From Lutibacter agarilyticus (GTDB lineage: Bacteria; Bacteroidota; Bacteroidia; Flavobacteriales; Flavobacteriaceae): a DNA stretch of 64,000 bases. Location of the stretch: positions 607,394-671,393 of the forward strand of contig NZ_FZNT01000001.1 of assembly GCF_900188235.1 (NCBI RefSeq), read 5' to 3'. The notes beneath the pieces are model-generated. The model saw nothing but the letters and a program-made list of their open reading frames with translations, searched no databases and was not told the origin of the DNA. This document shows positions 44,984-52,929 of this stretch, piece by piece. The translations under genes and the position numbers were made by a program. Every line of letters starts with the position of its first letter. Positions within the stretch are counted from its first letter, which is position 1.

Positions 44984-45676
44984 TTAAGCTGTTACTGTTT
45001 TGTTAACTTTCTCGTCGCTTATAATAACACCATCTTTCAATCGAACAATTCTATCGGTTTGTTCTGCAATGTCTTCCTCATGTGTAATCACAAAAACAGT
45101 CATACCTTCTCTATTAATGTCTTTCAACAATTCCATAACAGAATGAGAAGTTTTTGAATCTAAAGCTCCTGTAGGCTCATCAGCCAATACTACTTTTGGT
45201 TGTGTTGCCAATGCTCTTGCAACTGCAACACGTTGTTTTTCACCACCTGAAAGTTCGTTAGGTAAATGATTAGCACGTTCTTTTAAACCTACTTTCTCTA
45301 AGTATTTCATGGCAACTTTTTGACGATCTTTTCTTCCCATACCTTGATAATATAAAGGAAGCGCAACATTTTCAACAGCAGTTTTGTAGGTGATTAAGTT
45401 GAAGGACTGAAAAATAAAGCCTAAAAACTTATTTCTAAGTGTTGCTGCTTTAGTTTCGTCTAAATTTTCAATTACTTGTCCATTTAATTTATAAATGCCC
45501 TCGTCATGGGTATCTAATAAACCTACAATATTTAATAAGGTAGATTTTCCAGATCCTGAAGATCCCATAATAGCTACAAACTCGCCTTCTTTAATATGTA
45601 AATCAATGCCTTTTAAAACGTGAAGGGAATCTTTTCCTATAGGATAAGACTTATGTAGTTTTTCAATCTTAATCAT
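44984..45676 (-). CDS. ABC transporter ATP-binding protein (LolD/MacB type)
   Basis: The 230-aa ATPase has Walker [13 protein letters not shown] (about 38-49), the Q loop in FIFQSFNLI, the signature [16 protein letters not shown], Walker [13 protein letters not shown] and the switch His in VITHEED. It belongs to the LolD/FtsE/MacB group that drives MacB-like permeases. It is the first gene of the cluster 2 operon, 2 bp before the first permease. It is the only ATPase for MacB-type permeases in the window and could also serve cluster 1. Confidence 0.95.
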   Translation of the reverse strand: MIKIEKLHKSYPIGKDSLHVLKGIDLHIKEGEFVAIMGSSGSGKSTLLNIVGLLDTHDEGIYKLNGQVIENLDETKAATLRNKFLGFIFQSFNLITYKTAVENVALPLYYQGMGRKDRQKVAMKYLEKVGLKERANHLPNELSGGEKQRVAVARALATQPKVVLADEPTGALDSKTSHSVMELLKDINREGMTVFVITHEEDIAEQTDRIVRLKDGVIISDEKVNKTVTA

Positions 45677-45774
45677 TTGGTTGTTGTTTTAAACGAATTT
45701 ATACATTGCTTTTGAGAGTTCTTATTAATATTTTGTTAAAAGATAAATACCTTTAAAATATGTAACTTCGCTCT

Positions 45775-46185
45775 GTGAACAATATTAAAAACAAATCAAT
45801 TATTCTTTTTGACGGTGTTTGTAACCTTTGCAATGCATCGGTAAATTTCATTATCAAACACGACAAAAAAGAACGTTTTATATTTGCCTCACTACAATCA
45901 GACGCTGCAAAAGAAATTTTGTTACATTTTCCAGCGAAAAAAAATAAATTAGATTCTGTTTTATTGGTTGAAAATAACGTTATTTACGATAAATCAACAG
46001 CTGCATTGCTTATTTCCAGTAAGTTATCAGGAGGTTTTAAATTAGTATCTATTTTTAAGCTAATTCCTAAATTTATACGAGATGCTATTTATGATTTCAT
46101 AGCAAAAAATAGGTATGCTTGGTTTGGTAAAAAAGAAACCTGTATGCTACCCGCTCCTGAAATTAAGAATCGTTTTTTAGAATGA
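45775..46185 (+). CDS. DCC1-like thiol-disulfide oxidoreductase family protein (DUF393)
   Basis: The 136-aa protein has the DCC motif FDGVC16NLC19NASVNF near the N-terminus, then IKHDKKERFIFASLQSD and STAALLISSKLSGG, all typical of DUF393 proteins with a thioredoxin-like fold and a CxxC pair. Substrates are unknown. The only plausible start is GTG 45775, as no ATG precedes the DCC motif in frame. The near-consensus -7 box TAACTTCG at 45763-45770 puts the transcription start almost on this GTG, suggesting a leaderless or nearly leaderless mRNA. It is divergent from ABC cluster 2. Confidence 0.9.
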   Translation: MNNIKNKSIILFDGVCNLCNASVNFIIKHDKKERFIFASLQSDAAKEILLHFPAKKNKLDSVLLVENNVIYDKSTAALLISSKLSGGFKLVSIFKLIPKFIRDAIYDFIAKNRYAWFGKKETCMLPAPEIKNRFLE

Positions 46186-46212
46186 TCTTAGTTATTGAAT
46201 TTACAAGTAAAC

Positions 46213-47520
46213 TTATCCTTTTTTAGGGTAATTATCATCCCATTCTTTTACTTTCGGTTCATGAAGTTTACCTATAGATTTGGCTACTAGCATTGAAACG
46301 GAGGCATCTCCAGTTACATTTACGGTAGTTCTACACATATCTAATGGTCTATCAATCGCAAAAATTAAGGCTAAACCAGCTTCTGGAATTCCAGCCTGAG
46401 CTAATACAATTACTAACATAACCATACCTGCTCCAGGTACTGCTGCAGAACCAATACTTGCTAAAGTTGCTGTTACAATAATTCCCAACTGAACACCTAA
46501 AGATAAATCCATACCAAAAGCTTGTGCTATAAAAACAGCAGCCACTGCTTGATACAAACTTGTTCCATCCATATTTATAGTTGCACCAATAGGCAACACA
46601 AAACTACTCACTTCTTCATCAACACCTAAATGCTCTGTAACTCTTTCCATAGTTACCGGTAAAGTTGCTGCACTACTACTAGTTGAAAACGCTAATAGTT
46701 GCGCTGGTGATATTCCTTTTAAAAAGGTTGAAGGTGTTTTTTTAGTAACTAACCATACAAGTAACATATAAAAACCTCCCATAACTAAAAGTCCCAAAAC
46801 TACAGTAAAAGCATACCATACCAATGCTTGAAATAAATCAATACTTGGAGATTCTACCACCAAAGCGGCTAATAATGCAAATACACCATAAGGTGCTGCC
46901 AACATAATTAAATCAATTATTTTTAGAATGACTTCATTAAAACCATCAAAAAAGTTTTTTACCGGTGTGGCTTTTTCCTCAGGAATGAGAATAAGACCAA
47001 TACCAAAAATTAAGGCAAAAAATATGACTTGTAGCATATTTTTATTCTCCGTAGCAGCGCCAAATATATTTTCAGGAACAATATCTACCAAAGCTTGTAA
47101 TGGGCCACTATCCTTTTGTTTAGCAGCTTCTTCTTTATATTTTACTGTTTCTCCTGTGTAATTTTGAACCAACTCTTGTCTTGTTTCTTCTGAAATTGAA
47201 TTCCCTGGCTTTATAACATTTACTAAAAATAAACCTATTGAAACTGCAACTATAGTAGTTAACAAATACAACCCTATAGTTCTACCTCCCATTTTGGATA
47301 GTTTTGAAATGTCTTTTAAATCGGAAACACCTTTAATCAAAGATGCTAATATTAAAGGAACAGCGATTAATTTTAATGAATTAATGAAAATTTTTCCAAA
47401 TGGTTTGATCCAATCCTGAACTAATTCTTTACCGCCTTCAAATTGTGTCATTAATAAACCAACCAATACTCCTACTAACATTCCTAAAATAATTTGCCAG
47501 TGCAATGCTATTTTCTTCAT
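46213..47520 (-). CDS. Dicarboxylate/amino acid:cation symporter (SDF family)
   Basis: The 435-aa protein is of the glutamate/dicarboxylate symporter (GltP/DctA) family. Hydrophobic helices fill most of its length. Hallmarks: the serine-rich reentrant loop FSTSSSAATLPVTME, the NMDGTSLYQAVAAVF motif of TM7, the second reentrant loop SIGSAAVPGAGMVML and the TM8 stretch DRPLDMCRTTVNVTGDA. It imports acidic amino acids or C4-dicarboxylates with Na+ or H+. A hydrophilic loop at about 105-145 is a common variant. It is a single gene. Confidence 0.95.
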   Translation of the reverse strand: MKKIALHWQIILGMLVGVLVGLLMTQFEGGKELVQDWIKPFGKIFINSLKLIAVPLILASLIKGVSDLKDISKLSKMGGRTIGLYLLTTIVAVSIGLFLVNVIKPGNSISEETRQELVQNYTGETVKYKEEAAKQKDSGPLQALVDIVPENIFGAATENKNMLQVIFFALIFGIGLILIPEEKATPVKNFFDGFNEVILKIIDLIMLAAPYGVFALLAALVVESPSIDLFQALVWYAFTVVLGLLVMGGFYMLLVWLVTKKTPSTFLKGISPAQLLAFSTSSSAATLPVTMERVTEHLGVDEEVSSFVLPIGATINMDGTSLYQAVAAVFIAQAFGMDLSLGVQLGIIVTATLASIGSAAVPGAGMVMLVIVLAQAGIPEAGLALIFAIDRPLDMCRTTVNVTGDASVSMLVAKSIGKLHEPKVKEWDDNYPKKG

Positions 47521-47709
47521 TAAAAGATTTTAAAATTTAGGGGAAGATAGAAAATACCAAAGAATTGGTAAAGTAATTTTGAAATAAATGTAAATACTTT
47601 GATTATTTAATAAAAGTTATGTGACTTTTTAAAAATGTTGGAGTCATACTTATGAAAACTAATCAAATTGTGTATTTTAGAAAAAAATTAACTAAACAAT
47701 ATTTATAGA

Positions 47710-48330
47710 ATGGCAGGATTATTAGATTTATTAAATAGCGACTTAGGTAAAACATTGGTAAACAGTGCTAGTGAACAATTAGGTCAAAAAACAAGTACAA
47801 CAAGTTCAGCGTTAAATGCTGCGCTTCCATTAATTATAGGAGCTATGAAAAATAATGCTGCTTCTCCACAAGGTGCTCAAGGTTTATTAGGCGCGCTTTC
47901 TAACTCAAACCACGATGGAAGCATTTTGGATAATTTAGGTGATTTTCTTGGGGATTCAAATGCTACGAAAGATGGTGCGGGTATTTTAGGACATATATTT
48001 AATGGGAAAGAAAAAAATGTAGCACAAGCGGTAAGCACTAAAAGCGGTATGGATTTAAGTGCTGTTATGTCGCTTTTACAAATGGCTGCACCTGTAATAT
48101 TAGGTTATTTAGGGAGACAAACTCGACAAAACAATGTTAGTGATGCTGGCGGAATTGAAAGTTTACTTGGAAGTTTATTAGGTGGAAACGCACAACAAGA
48201 CCAAAATTTAGTATCTCAACTTTTAGATGCAGATGGTGATGGTAGTGTTGTTGATGATATTATTGGAATGGCCAGCGGAAGTAAAAAAGGTGGCTTAGGA
48301 GGCATACTTGGTGGTATGTTTGGTAAATAA
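47710..48330 (+). CDS. DUF937 domain-containing protein
   Basis: The 206-aa protein begins MAGLLDLLNSDLGKTLVNSA and contains the DUF937 pattern: repeated LPLIIGAMKNNAA, an ALSNSNHDGSILDNLGDF stretch, and a second repeat-like AAPVILGYLGRQTR (about 122-135), ending in a glycine-rich tail with DADGDGSVVDDIIGMASG. Function is unknown; family members are related to YidB. There is no signal peptide. The gene is monocistronic. Confidence 0.88.
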   Translation: MAGLLDLLNSDLGKTLVNSASEQLGQKTSTTSSALNAALPLIIGAMKNNAASPQGAQGLLGALSNSNHDGSILDNLGDFLGDSNATKDGAGILGHIFNGKEKNVAQAVSTKSGMDLSAVMSLLQMAAPVILGYLGRQTRQNNVSDAGGIESLLGSLLGGNAQQDQNLVSQLLDADGDGSVVDDIIGMASGSKKGGLGGILGGMFGK

Positions 48331-48351
48331 TTAAAGGTATTAATTTTATAT

Positions 48352-48387
48352 AAAAGGATCTTGATATTAAAACTTGATCCTTTTTTT
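48352..48387 (+). terminator. DUF937 gene terminator
   Basis: Stem AAAAGGATC (48352-48360) with GATCCTTTT (48376-48384), followed by a T-run. Confidence 0.8.
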
Positions 48388-48443
48388 AATTTAAAATTTT
48401 CAGTTTAAAATATAAATGTATTTTTGCCAAGATTTTATTATTT

Positions 48444-48755
48444 ATGGAGAAATTAAGACAGCGCTGGGGATTAACATCAAACTTTCAAGTTATATTAATT
48501 ATAATTGTATTTTCCATTAATGGATCTTTTGCTGCTTGGGTTGCAAAACCATTAACGGAATTTATTGGTTTGGCAAAAGAAACTACAAATCCTTGGATAT
48601 TTTGGCCAATTAGAATTGGTTTAATTTTTGTTATTTACCAATTTACATTGCCACTTGTTGGTTTTTGCTTCGGTCAATTTAAATTCTTTAAGGCATTTTC
48701 AAAAAAAACGCTTTCAAGAATGGGTTTTAAATTTCTTTTTAAACAAGACGCTTAA
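48444..48755 (+). CDS. Small membrane protein, DUF6787-like
   Basis: The 103-aa protein begins MEKLRQRWGLTSNFQVILIIIVFSING and has two hydrophobic helices (about 14-35 and 52-76), with a basic C-terminal tail (KKTLSRMGFKFLF). The LRQRWGLTSN start and WPIRIGLIFVIYQF resemble the DUF6787 family known in Flavobacteriia; function is not known. A TATTTTTG box at 48419-48426 lies 17 nt before the start. It is convergent with the 89-aa membrane protein gene. Confidence 0.78.
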   Translation: MEKLRQRWGLTSNFQVILIIIVFSINGSFAAWVAKPLTEFIGLAKETTNPWIFWPIRIGLIFVIYQFTLPLVGFCFGQFKFFKAFSKKTLSRMGFKFLFKQDA

Positions 48756-48757
48756 AC

Positions 48758-49027
48758 TTATTGTTCCTTTTTAATTAAATAGGTATACAACCAAGTAAGC
48801 GTAAAAGTTGGTAAAAAATCTGTTCCAAAAATCCCAATTTCTTCTAAAAAAGAAATAGCACCACTAACTTTACCTACTGTTCCCTTATACATTTTTGTTA
48901 TAAAATAAACCGAAACAGGCGCCCATATAACATCTGAAAATTCACCTATTCCTGGTATTACAAAGGATAACATTCCAACAGCATCAAACAAGATACTTAA
49001 TAATAGCAATTTGTATTTTTTATGCAT
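48758..49027 (-). CDS. Small membrane protein (89 aa)
   Basis: The 89-aa protein has two or three hydrophobic stretches (LLLLSILFDAVGMLSFVI, IWAPVSVYFITKMY and FTLTWLYTYLI) with a short loop GTVGKVSGAISFLEEIG. I recall similar small flavobacterial proteins of unknown function, but cannot name a family. It is followed by the convergent DUF6787-like gene with a 2-bp gap. It lies upstream-adjacent (41 bp) to msrA on the same strand and may be co-transcribed downstream of it. Confidence 0.68.
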   Translation of the reverse strand: MHKKYKLLLLSILFDAVGMLSFVIPGIGEFSDVIWAPVSVYFITKMYKGTVGKVSGAISFLEEIGIFGTDFLPTFTLTWLYTYLIKKEQ

Positions 49028-49068
49028 TCATTTTTATTTACAAACAATATAACAGTTAAATAACACAA

Positions 49069-49701
49069 TTATTGTTTCTTTAATTTATCGCCATAATTTT
49101 TAATGAATTTTTCTAATTTAGGATTGATTACAGCTACACAATAGCCTTGTGTTTTATTGTTGTTATAATAATTTTGATGATACCCTTCAGCTTTATAAAA
49201 AGTAGATAATTTGGTAACTTCTGTAACTATTGGATCGTTAAAAACTTGTGCTTCAGAAAGTGCTTTTATTAACTTTTCTGCAGTTTGTTTTTGACTTTCA
49301 GAAATATAAAAAATAGCCGATCGGTATTGAGTACCTTTATCATACCCTTGTCTGTTTAAAGTAGTTGGGTCGTGGGTACTAAAAAATACTTTCAACAAGT
49401 CTTCAAAAGAAATTACACCCGGGTTAAACTCTATTTTTATGGCTTCTGCATGGCCTGTTGTACCTGTACAAATTTCTTTGTAAGTAGGGTTTTTAATTTC
49501 TCCCCCTGTATAACCAGACGTTACCGACTCCACTCCTTCTAATAATTGAAAAATAGCTTCGGTACACCAAAAGCATCCATTGGCAAGTATAGCAGTTTCT
49601 AATTTTTTTGACATTTTTATTTTTTTAGATTGAATTGATTGTGCGTTTGTTGTTATTGTCAACAAAAAAACACTTATAAAAAGAATAATAGTTTTCATCA
49701 T
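49069..49701 (-). CDS. msrA: Peptide-methionine (S)-S-oxide reductase with signal peptide
   Basis: The 210-aa enzyme repairs oxidised methionine. Catalytic C43 lies in the NGC43FWC motif, followed by GVESVTSGYTGG, GHAEAIKIEFNP, FFSTHDPTTLNRQG and GTQYRSAIFY. The N-terminal 20 residues (MMKTIILFISVFLLTITTNAQ) form a signal peptide, so this copy works outside the cytoplasm. An internal ATG at residue 30 (MSKKLETAILANGCFWC) would give a cytoplasmic form. No msrB is fused or adjacent. Confidence 0.94.
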   Translation of the reverse strand: MMKTIILFISVFLLTITTNAQSIQSKKIKMSKKLETAILANGCFWCTEAIFQLLEGVESVTSGYTGGEIKNPTYKEICTGTTGHAEAIKIEFNPGVISFEDLLKVFFSTHDPTTLNRQGYDKGTQYRSAIFYISESQKQTAEKLIKALSEAQVFNDPIVTEVTKLSTFYKAEGYHQNYYNNNKTQGYCVAVINPKLEKFIKNYGDKLKKQ

Positions 49702-49833
49702 AAATCATTATTTCTTTCTAAGTCGAATTAACTTTCTGAAAATTACAAGATAATAGTGATCGATACCATTTTTTATCAAAAATTACTAGAAATGATACTT
49801 TATGCTATTTACATATTCAAAAAGAGTATTAAA

Positions 49834-50856
49834 TTATAAATGCTTTAAGGTATACACCACAGATTCTAACATTTCTTCGGTGAAATCTAAATGTGTAACC
49901 ATTCTTAATTTCCCTTGTCCCATAGAAATCAATCCAATTCCAGCATCATTTAACCGACTTATAAATGCCTCTTCACTTATAGTATCAATCAAATTAAAAA
50001 TTACAATATTGGTTTCAATTGGTTCAACGTTTTTGACAAATTCACAATTTTGTAAGGTCTTTCCTAAAATTTTAGCACGATTATGATCAATTTCCAAGCG
50101 TTCTACATGGTGATCTAAAGCGTAAATTCCAGCGGCAGCTAAATACCCCACTTGTCGCATAGCACCTCCAAACAGTTTCCGAACTCTTAAAGCCTTCTCA
50201 ATGTGCTCTTTTGCACCTAATAAAATTGAACCTACGGGCGCTCCTAAACCTTTAGATAAGCAAATTGAAATAGTATCAAACACTTCTCCATATTGTTTTG
50301 GACATTCACCTTTGGCAACCATCGCATTAAACAAACGTGCACCATCTAAATGAAATGCCAAGTCATTTTCTACACAAATTTTCTGGATTTTTATCAATTC
50401 CTCAAAACTCCAACAAGCTCCACCTCCTTTATTTGTAGTATTTTCAACAGCTACCAATCGTGAATACGGAACATGAATATCTGATCGTCCGCTTGAAACA
50501 GCCTCGTATAATTGATTCGCCGTGAACATTCCTCTATCACCATCAATTAAATGTGAAGTAACTCCAGAATTAAATGCCGCACCACCTCCTTCATAATTGT
50601 ACACGTGTGCCCATTTGTCGCAAAACATTTTATCTCCCGGTTGCGTGTGTATTTTAATCGCTGTTTGATTTGCCATGGTGCCCGAAGGAAAAAATAACGC
50701 ATCTTCCATTCCAAATAACGCAGCGGCTTTTTCTTGCAATGCAATTACTGTTGGGTCTCCTTTAAACACATCATCCCCAACTTCAGCAGTCATCATCGCT
50801 TCCAACATTCCTTTTGTTGGTTTGGTTACCGTATCACTAATTAAATTTATGTTCAT
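49834..50856 (-). CDS. ltaE: Low-specificity L-threonine aldolase
   Basis: The 340-aa PLP enzyme splits threonine into glycine and acetaldehyde. Motifs: NLISDTVTKPTKGML and GDDVFKGDPTV near the N-terminus, FFPSGTMANQTAI, the PLP-contacting HLDGARLFNA, and the Schiff-base lysine in SICLSKGLGAPVGSIL, followed by RKLFGGAMRQVGYLAAAG. The length and motifs fit beta-eliminating lyase family threonine aldolases. It is monocistronic and links to the threonine and glycine (gcvT) genes metabolically, though not by operon. Confidence 0.93.
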   Translation of the reverse strand: MNINLISDTVTKPTKGMLEAMMTAEVGDDVFKGDPTVIALQEKAAALFGMEDALFFPSGTMANQTAIKIHTQPGDKMFCDKWAHVYNYEGGGAAFNSGVTSHLIDGDRGMFTANQLYEAVSSGRSDIHVPYSRLVAVENTTNKGGGACWSFEELIKIQKICVENDLAFHLDGARLFNAMVAKGECPKQYGEVFDTISICLSKGLGAPVGSILLGAKEHIEKALRVRKLFGGAMRQVGYLAAAGIYALDHHVERLEIDHNRAKILGKTLQNCEFVKNVEPIETNIVIFNLIDTISEEAFISRLNDAGIGLISMGQGKLRMVTHLDFTEEMLESVVYTLKHL

Positions 50857-51016
50857 TTTAAAATGTAAATTTTATACTATGCAAAATAACAAATAGTATC
50901 GTGTTTTAATATAGCTAAGGTAATTTATTTTAGGTAAAATCAACTTTCAGAATTCATCAATTTTAACACAAATGAACACTATTTTAAAATATGGTGTATT
51001 ATTTCATTTGAAACCT

Positions 51017-51024
51017 TATTTTTG
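51017..51024 (+). promoter_or_regulatory. prfB -7 box TATTTTTG
   Basis: A TAnnTTTG match whose expected start point near 51030 lies after the first in-frame ATG (51022) and before ATG 51043, so it decides the prfB start in favour of 51043. Confidence 0.5.
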
Positions 51025-51042
51025 TATTTCTTAACTTATAAA

Positions 51043-52149
51043 ATGATTTCAAACGAGCAATTAAATAAATTAGAACAACGCATTGGCAAACTTAAAAGTT
51101 ATCTGGATATTGACAGGAAACTTATTGAAATTGCGAATGAGGAAGAAAAAACAGCCAATCCAAACTTTTGGAACAATCCGAAGGAAGCCGAATTAGTGAT
51201 GAAAGAATTGCGTTCTAAGAAAAAATGGGTAGATGATTTTAACCAAGTACGTACAAATCATGAAGATTTAGCGGTGCTTTTCGATTTTTATGCTGAAGGA
51301 GAAGCTTCCGAAGATGAAATAGAAAAATTATACACTACAACCATAACCCTACTTGAAAACCTAGAATTTAAAAACATGTTGTCTGATGAAGGTGATAGCT
51401 TAAGTGCGGTACTTCAAATTACGGCTGGTGCTGGTGGAACTGAAAGTTGTGATTGGGCTGAAATGTTGATGCGTATGTATTTAATGTGGAGCGAAAAACA
51501 AGGCTTTAAAGTGAAGGAATTAAATTTTCAGGCTGGAGATGTGGTTGGAATTAAAACCGTTACCATTGAAATTGAAGGTGAATTTGCTTTTGGGTATTTA
51601 AAAGGAGAAAATGGAGTGCACAGATTGGTGCGTATTTCACCTTTTGATAGCAATGCAAAGCGTCATACCAGTTTTGCTTCTGTATACGTGTATCCGTTGG
51701 TTGATGATAGTATTGAAATTACCATTAACCCGGCCGATATTGAAATTGTAACGTCAAGATCTAGTGGTGCGGGCGGACAAAATGTGAATAAGGTTGAAAC
51801 AAAAGTGCAGTTAAAGCACAAACCTACAGGAATTCAAATTTCGTGTTCTGAAACCCGTTCTCAACACGAAAATAGAGATAGAGCTATGCAAATGTTAAAA
51901 TCGCAATTGTATGAAATTGAATTGAATAAGCAATTGGAAGCGCGTGAGGATATTGAATCGGGTAAAATGAAAATTGACTTTGGTTCACAAATTAGAAATT
52001 ATGTAATGCATCCTTACAAGTTGGTAAAAGATGTGCGTACAGCGCATGAAACAGGAAATGTAGATGCCGTAATGAACGGTGATATTGATGGCTTTTTAAA
52101 AGCTTATTTAATGCAACAAGGTCAAAAAGATACTTCAAACGAATTGTAA
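51043..52149 (+). CDS. prfB: Peptide chain release factor 2
   Basis: The 368-aa factor recognises UGA and UAA and triggers peptide release. From ATG 51043 it begins [20 protein letters not shown]. It has the stop-codon recognition tripeptide SPF ([16 protein letters not shown]) that marks RF2, and the catalytic GGQ loop in [16 protein letters not shown]. The frame is continuous: at the position of the E. coli frameshift (after KLKSYL) there is CTGGAT and no CTTTGA, so the autoregulatory +1 frameshift is absent. It overlaps the HAD gene by one base (TAATG), suggesting an operon. Confidence 0.96.
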   Translation: MISNEQLNKLEQRIGKLKSYLDIDRKLIEIANEEEKTANPNFWNNPKEAELVMKELRSKKKWVDDFNQVRTNHEDLAVLFDFYAEGEASEDEIEKLYTTTITLLENLEFKNMLSDEGDSLSAVLQITAGAGGTESCDWAEMLMRMYLMWSEKQGFKVKELNFQAGDVVGIKTVTIEIEGEFAFGYLKGENGVHRLVRISPFDSNAKRHTSFASVYVYPLVDDSIEITINPADIEIVTSRSSGAGGQNVNKVETKVQLKHKPTGIQISCSETRSQHENRDRAMQMLKSQLYEIELNKQLEAREDIESGKMKIDFGSQIRNYVMHPYKLVKDVRTAHETGNVDAVMNGDIDGFLKAYLMQQGQKDTSNEL

Positions 52150-52769
52150 TGAAACACGAAATAGATACTATAATTTTTGATTTAGGAGGTGTGTTGGTAG
52201 ATTGGAATCCAAAATACTTATACCAACAAATTTTTAAAGATGATCCGGCTAAAATGGATTGGTTTTTAACAAATGTATGTACTCCTGAATGGAACTTAGC
52301 GCATGATGCTGGTCAAAAAATTGCTGATGGGGAAGCGCTAAAAATTGCTGAATTTCCTGAGTATGAAGCCGAAATTAGAGCCTTTTATACCGATTGGGAA
52401 CAGATGTTTCATGGAACTCTTGAAAAAAATGTTGAATTATTTCATTATTTTAAAGCTTCTAAACAATATAAAGTATATGCTTTAACAAATTGGTGCGCTG
52501 AAAAATGGGATAAAGCCATAGAATTGTTTCCTTTTTTTAAAGAGTTTGATGGTGTTGTAGTTTCCGGACAAGAAAAATGTAGAAAACCTTCTGAAAAAAT
52601 ATTCCAAATAATTTTTGACAGATTTCAAATCACACCTGAAAAAGCTGTTTTTATTGATGACAATAAAGAAAATGTTGAAGCTTCCATCAAATTAAAATTG
52701 AAGGGTATTCACTTTAAAAACCATGAACAATTAATTCAAGAATTGAACCTTCTCAACATAAAACGCTAA
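52149..52769 (+). CDS. HAD-superfamily phosphatase (YihX-like)
   Basis: The 206-aa protein has the HAD-IA fold: motif I F10D11LGGVLVDW with nucleophile D11, motif II ALTNW, motif III lysine in QEKCRKPSEKIF and motif IV VFIDDNKENVEAS. The second Asp of the usual DxD is a Gly here, as in the YihX glucose-1-phosphate phosphatase subgroup (DLGNV). Substrate is not known. It is translationally coupled to prfB (one-base overlap). Confidence 0.88.
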   Translation: MKHEIDTIIFDLGGVLVDWNPKYLYQQIFKDDPAKMDWFLTNVCTPEWNLAHDAGQKIADGEALKIAEFPEYEAEIRAFYTDWEQMFHGTLEKNVELFHYFKASKQYKVYALTNWCAEKWDKAIELFPFFKEFDGVVVSGQEKCRKPSEKIFQIIFDRFQITPEKAVFIDDNKENVEASIKLKLKGIHFKNHEQLIQELNLLNIKR

Positions 52770-52929
52770 ACCTTCTTAACGCTAATTTTACAACAAAAGG
52801 TCTTTTTTATAAAATAAAAAACAATTATTTAACAATAATTTGTATTTTTACAAAAAGTAATTCTTATTACTTTATTAAAAATGTGAAAAATTATTATTGC
52901 TATGAATAATTAATTAAGTTTTTTTTTGA

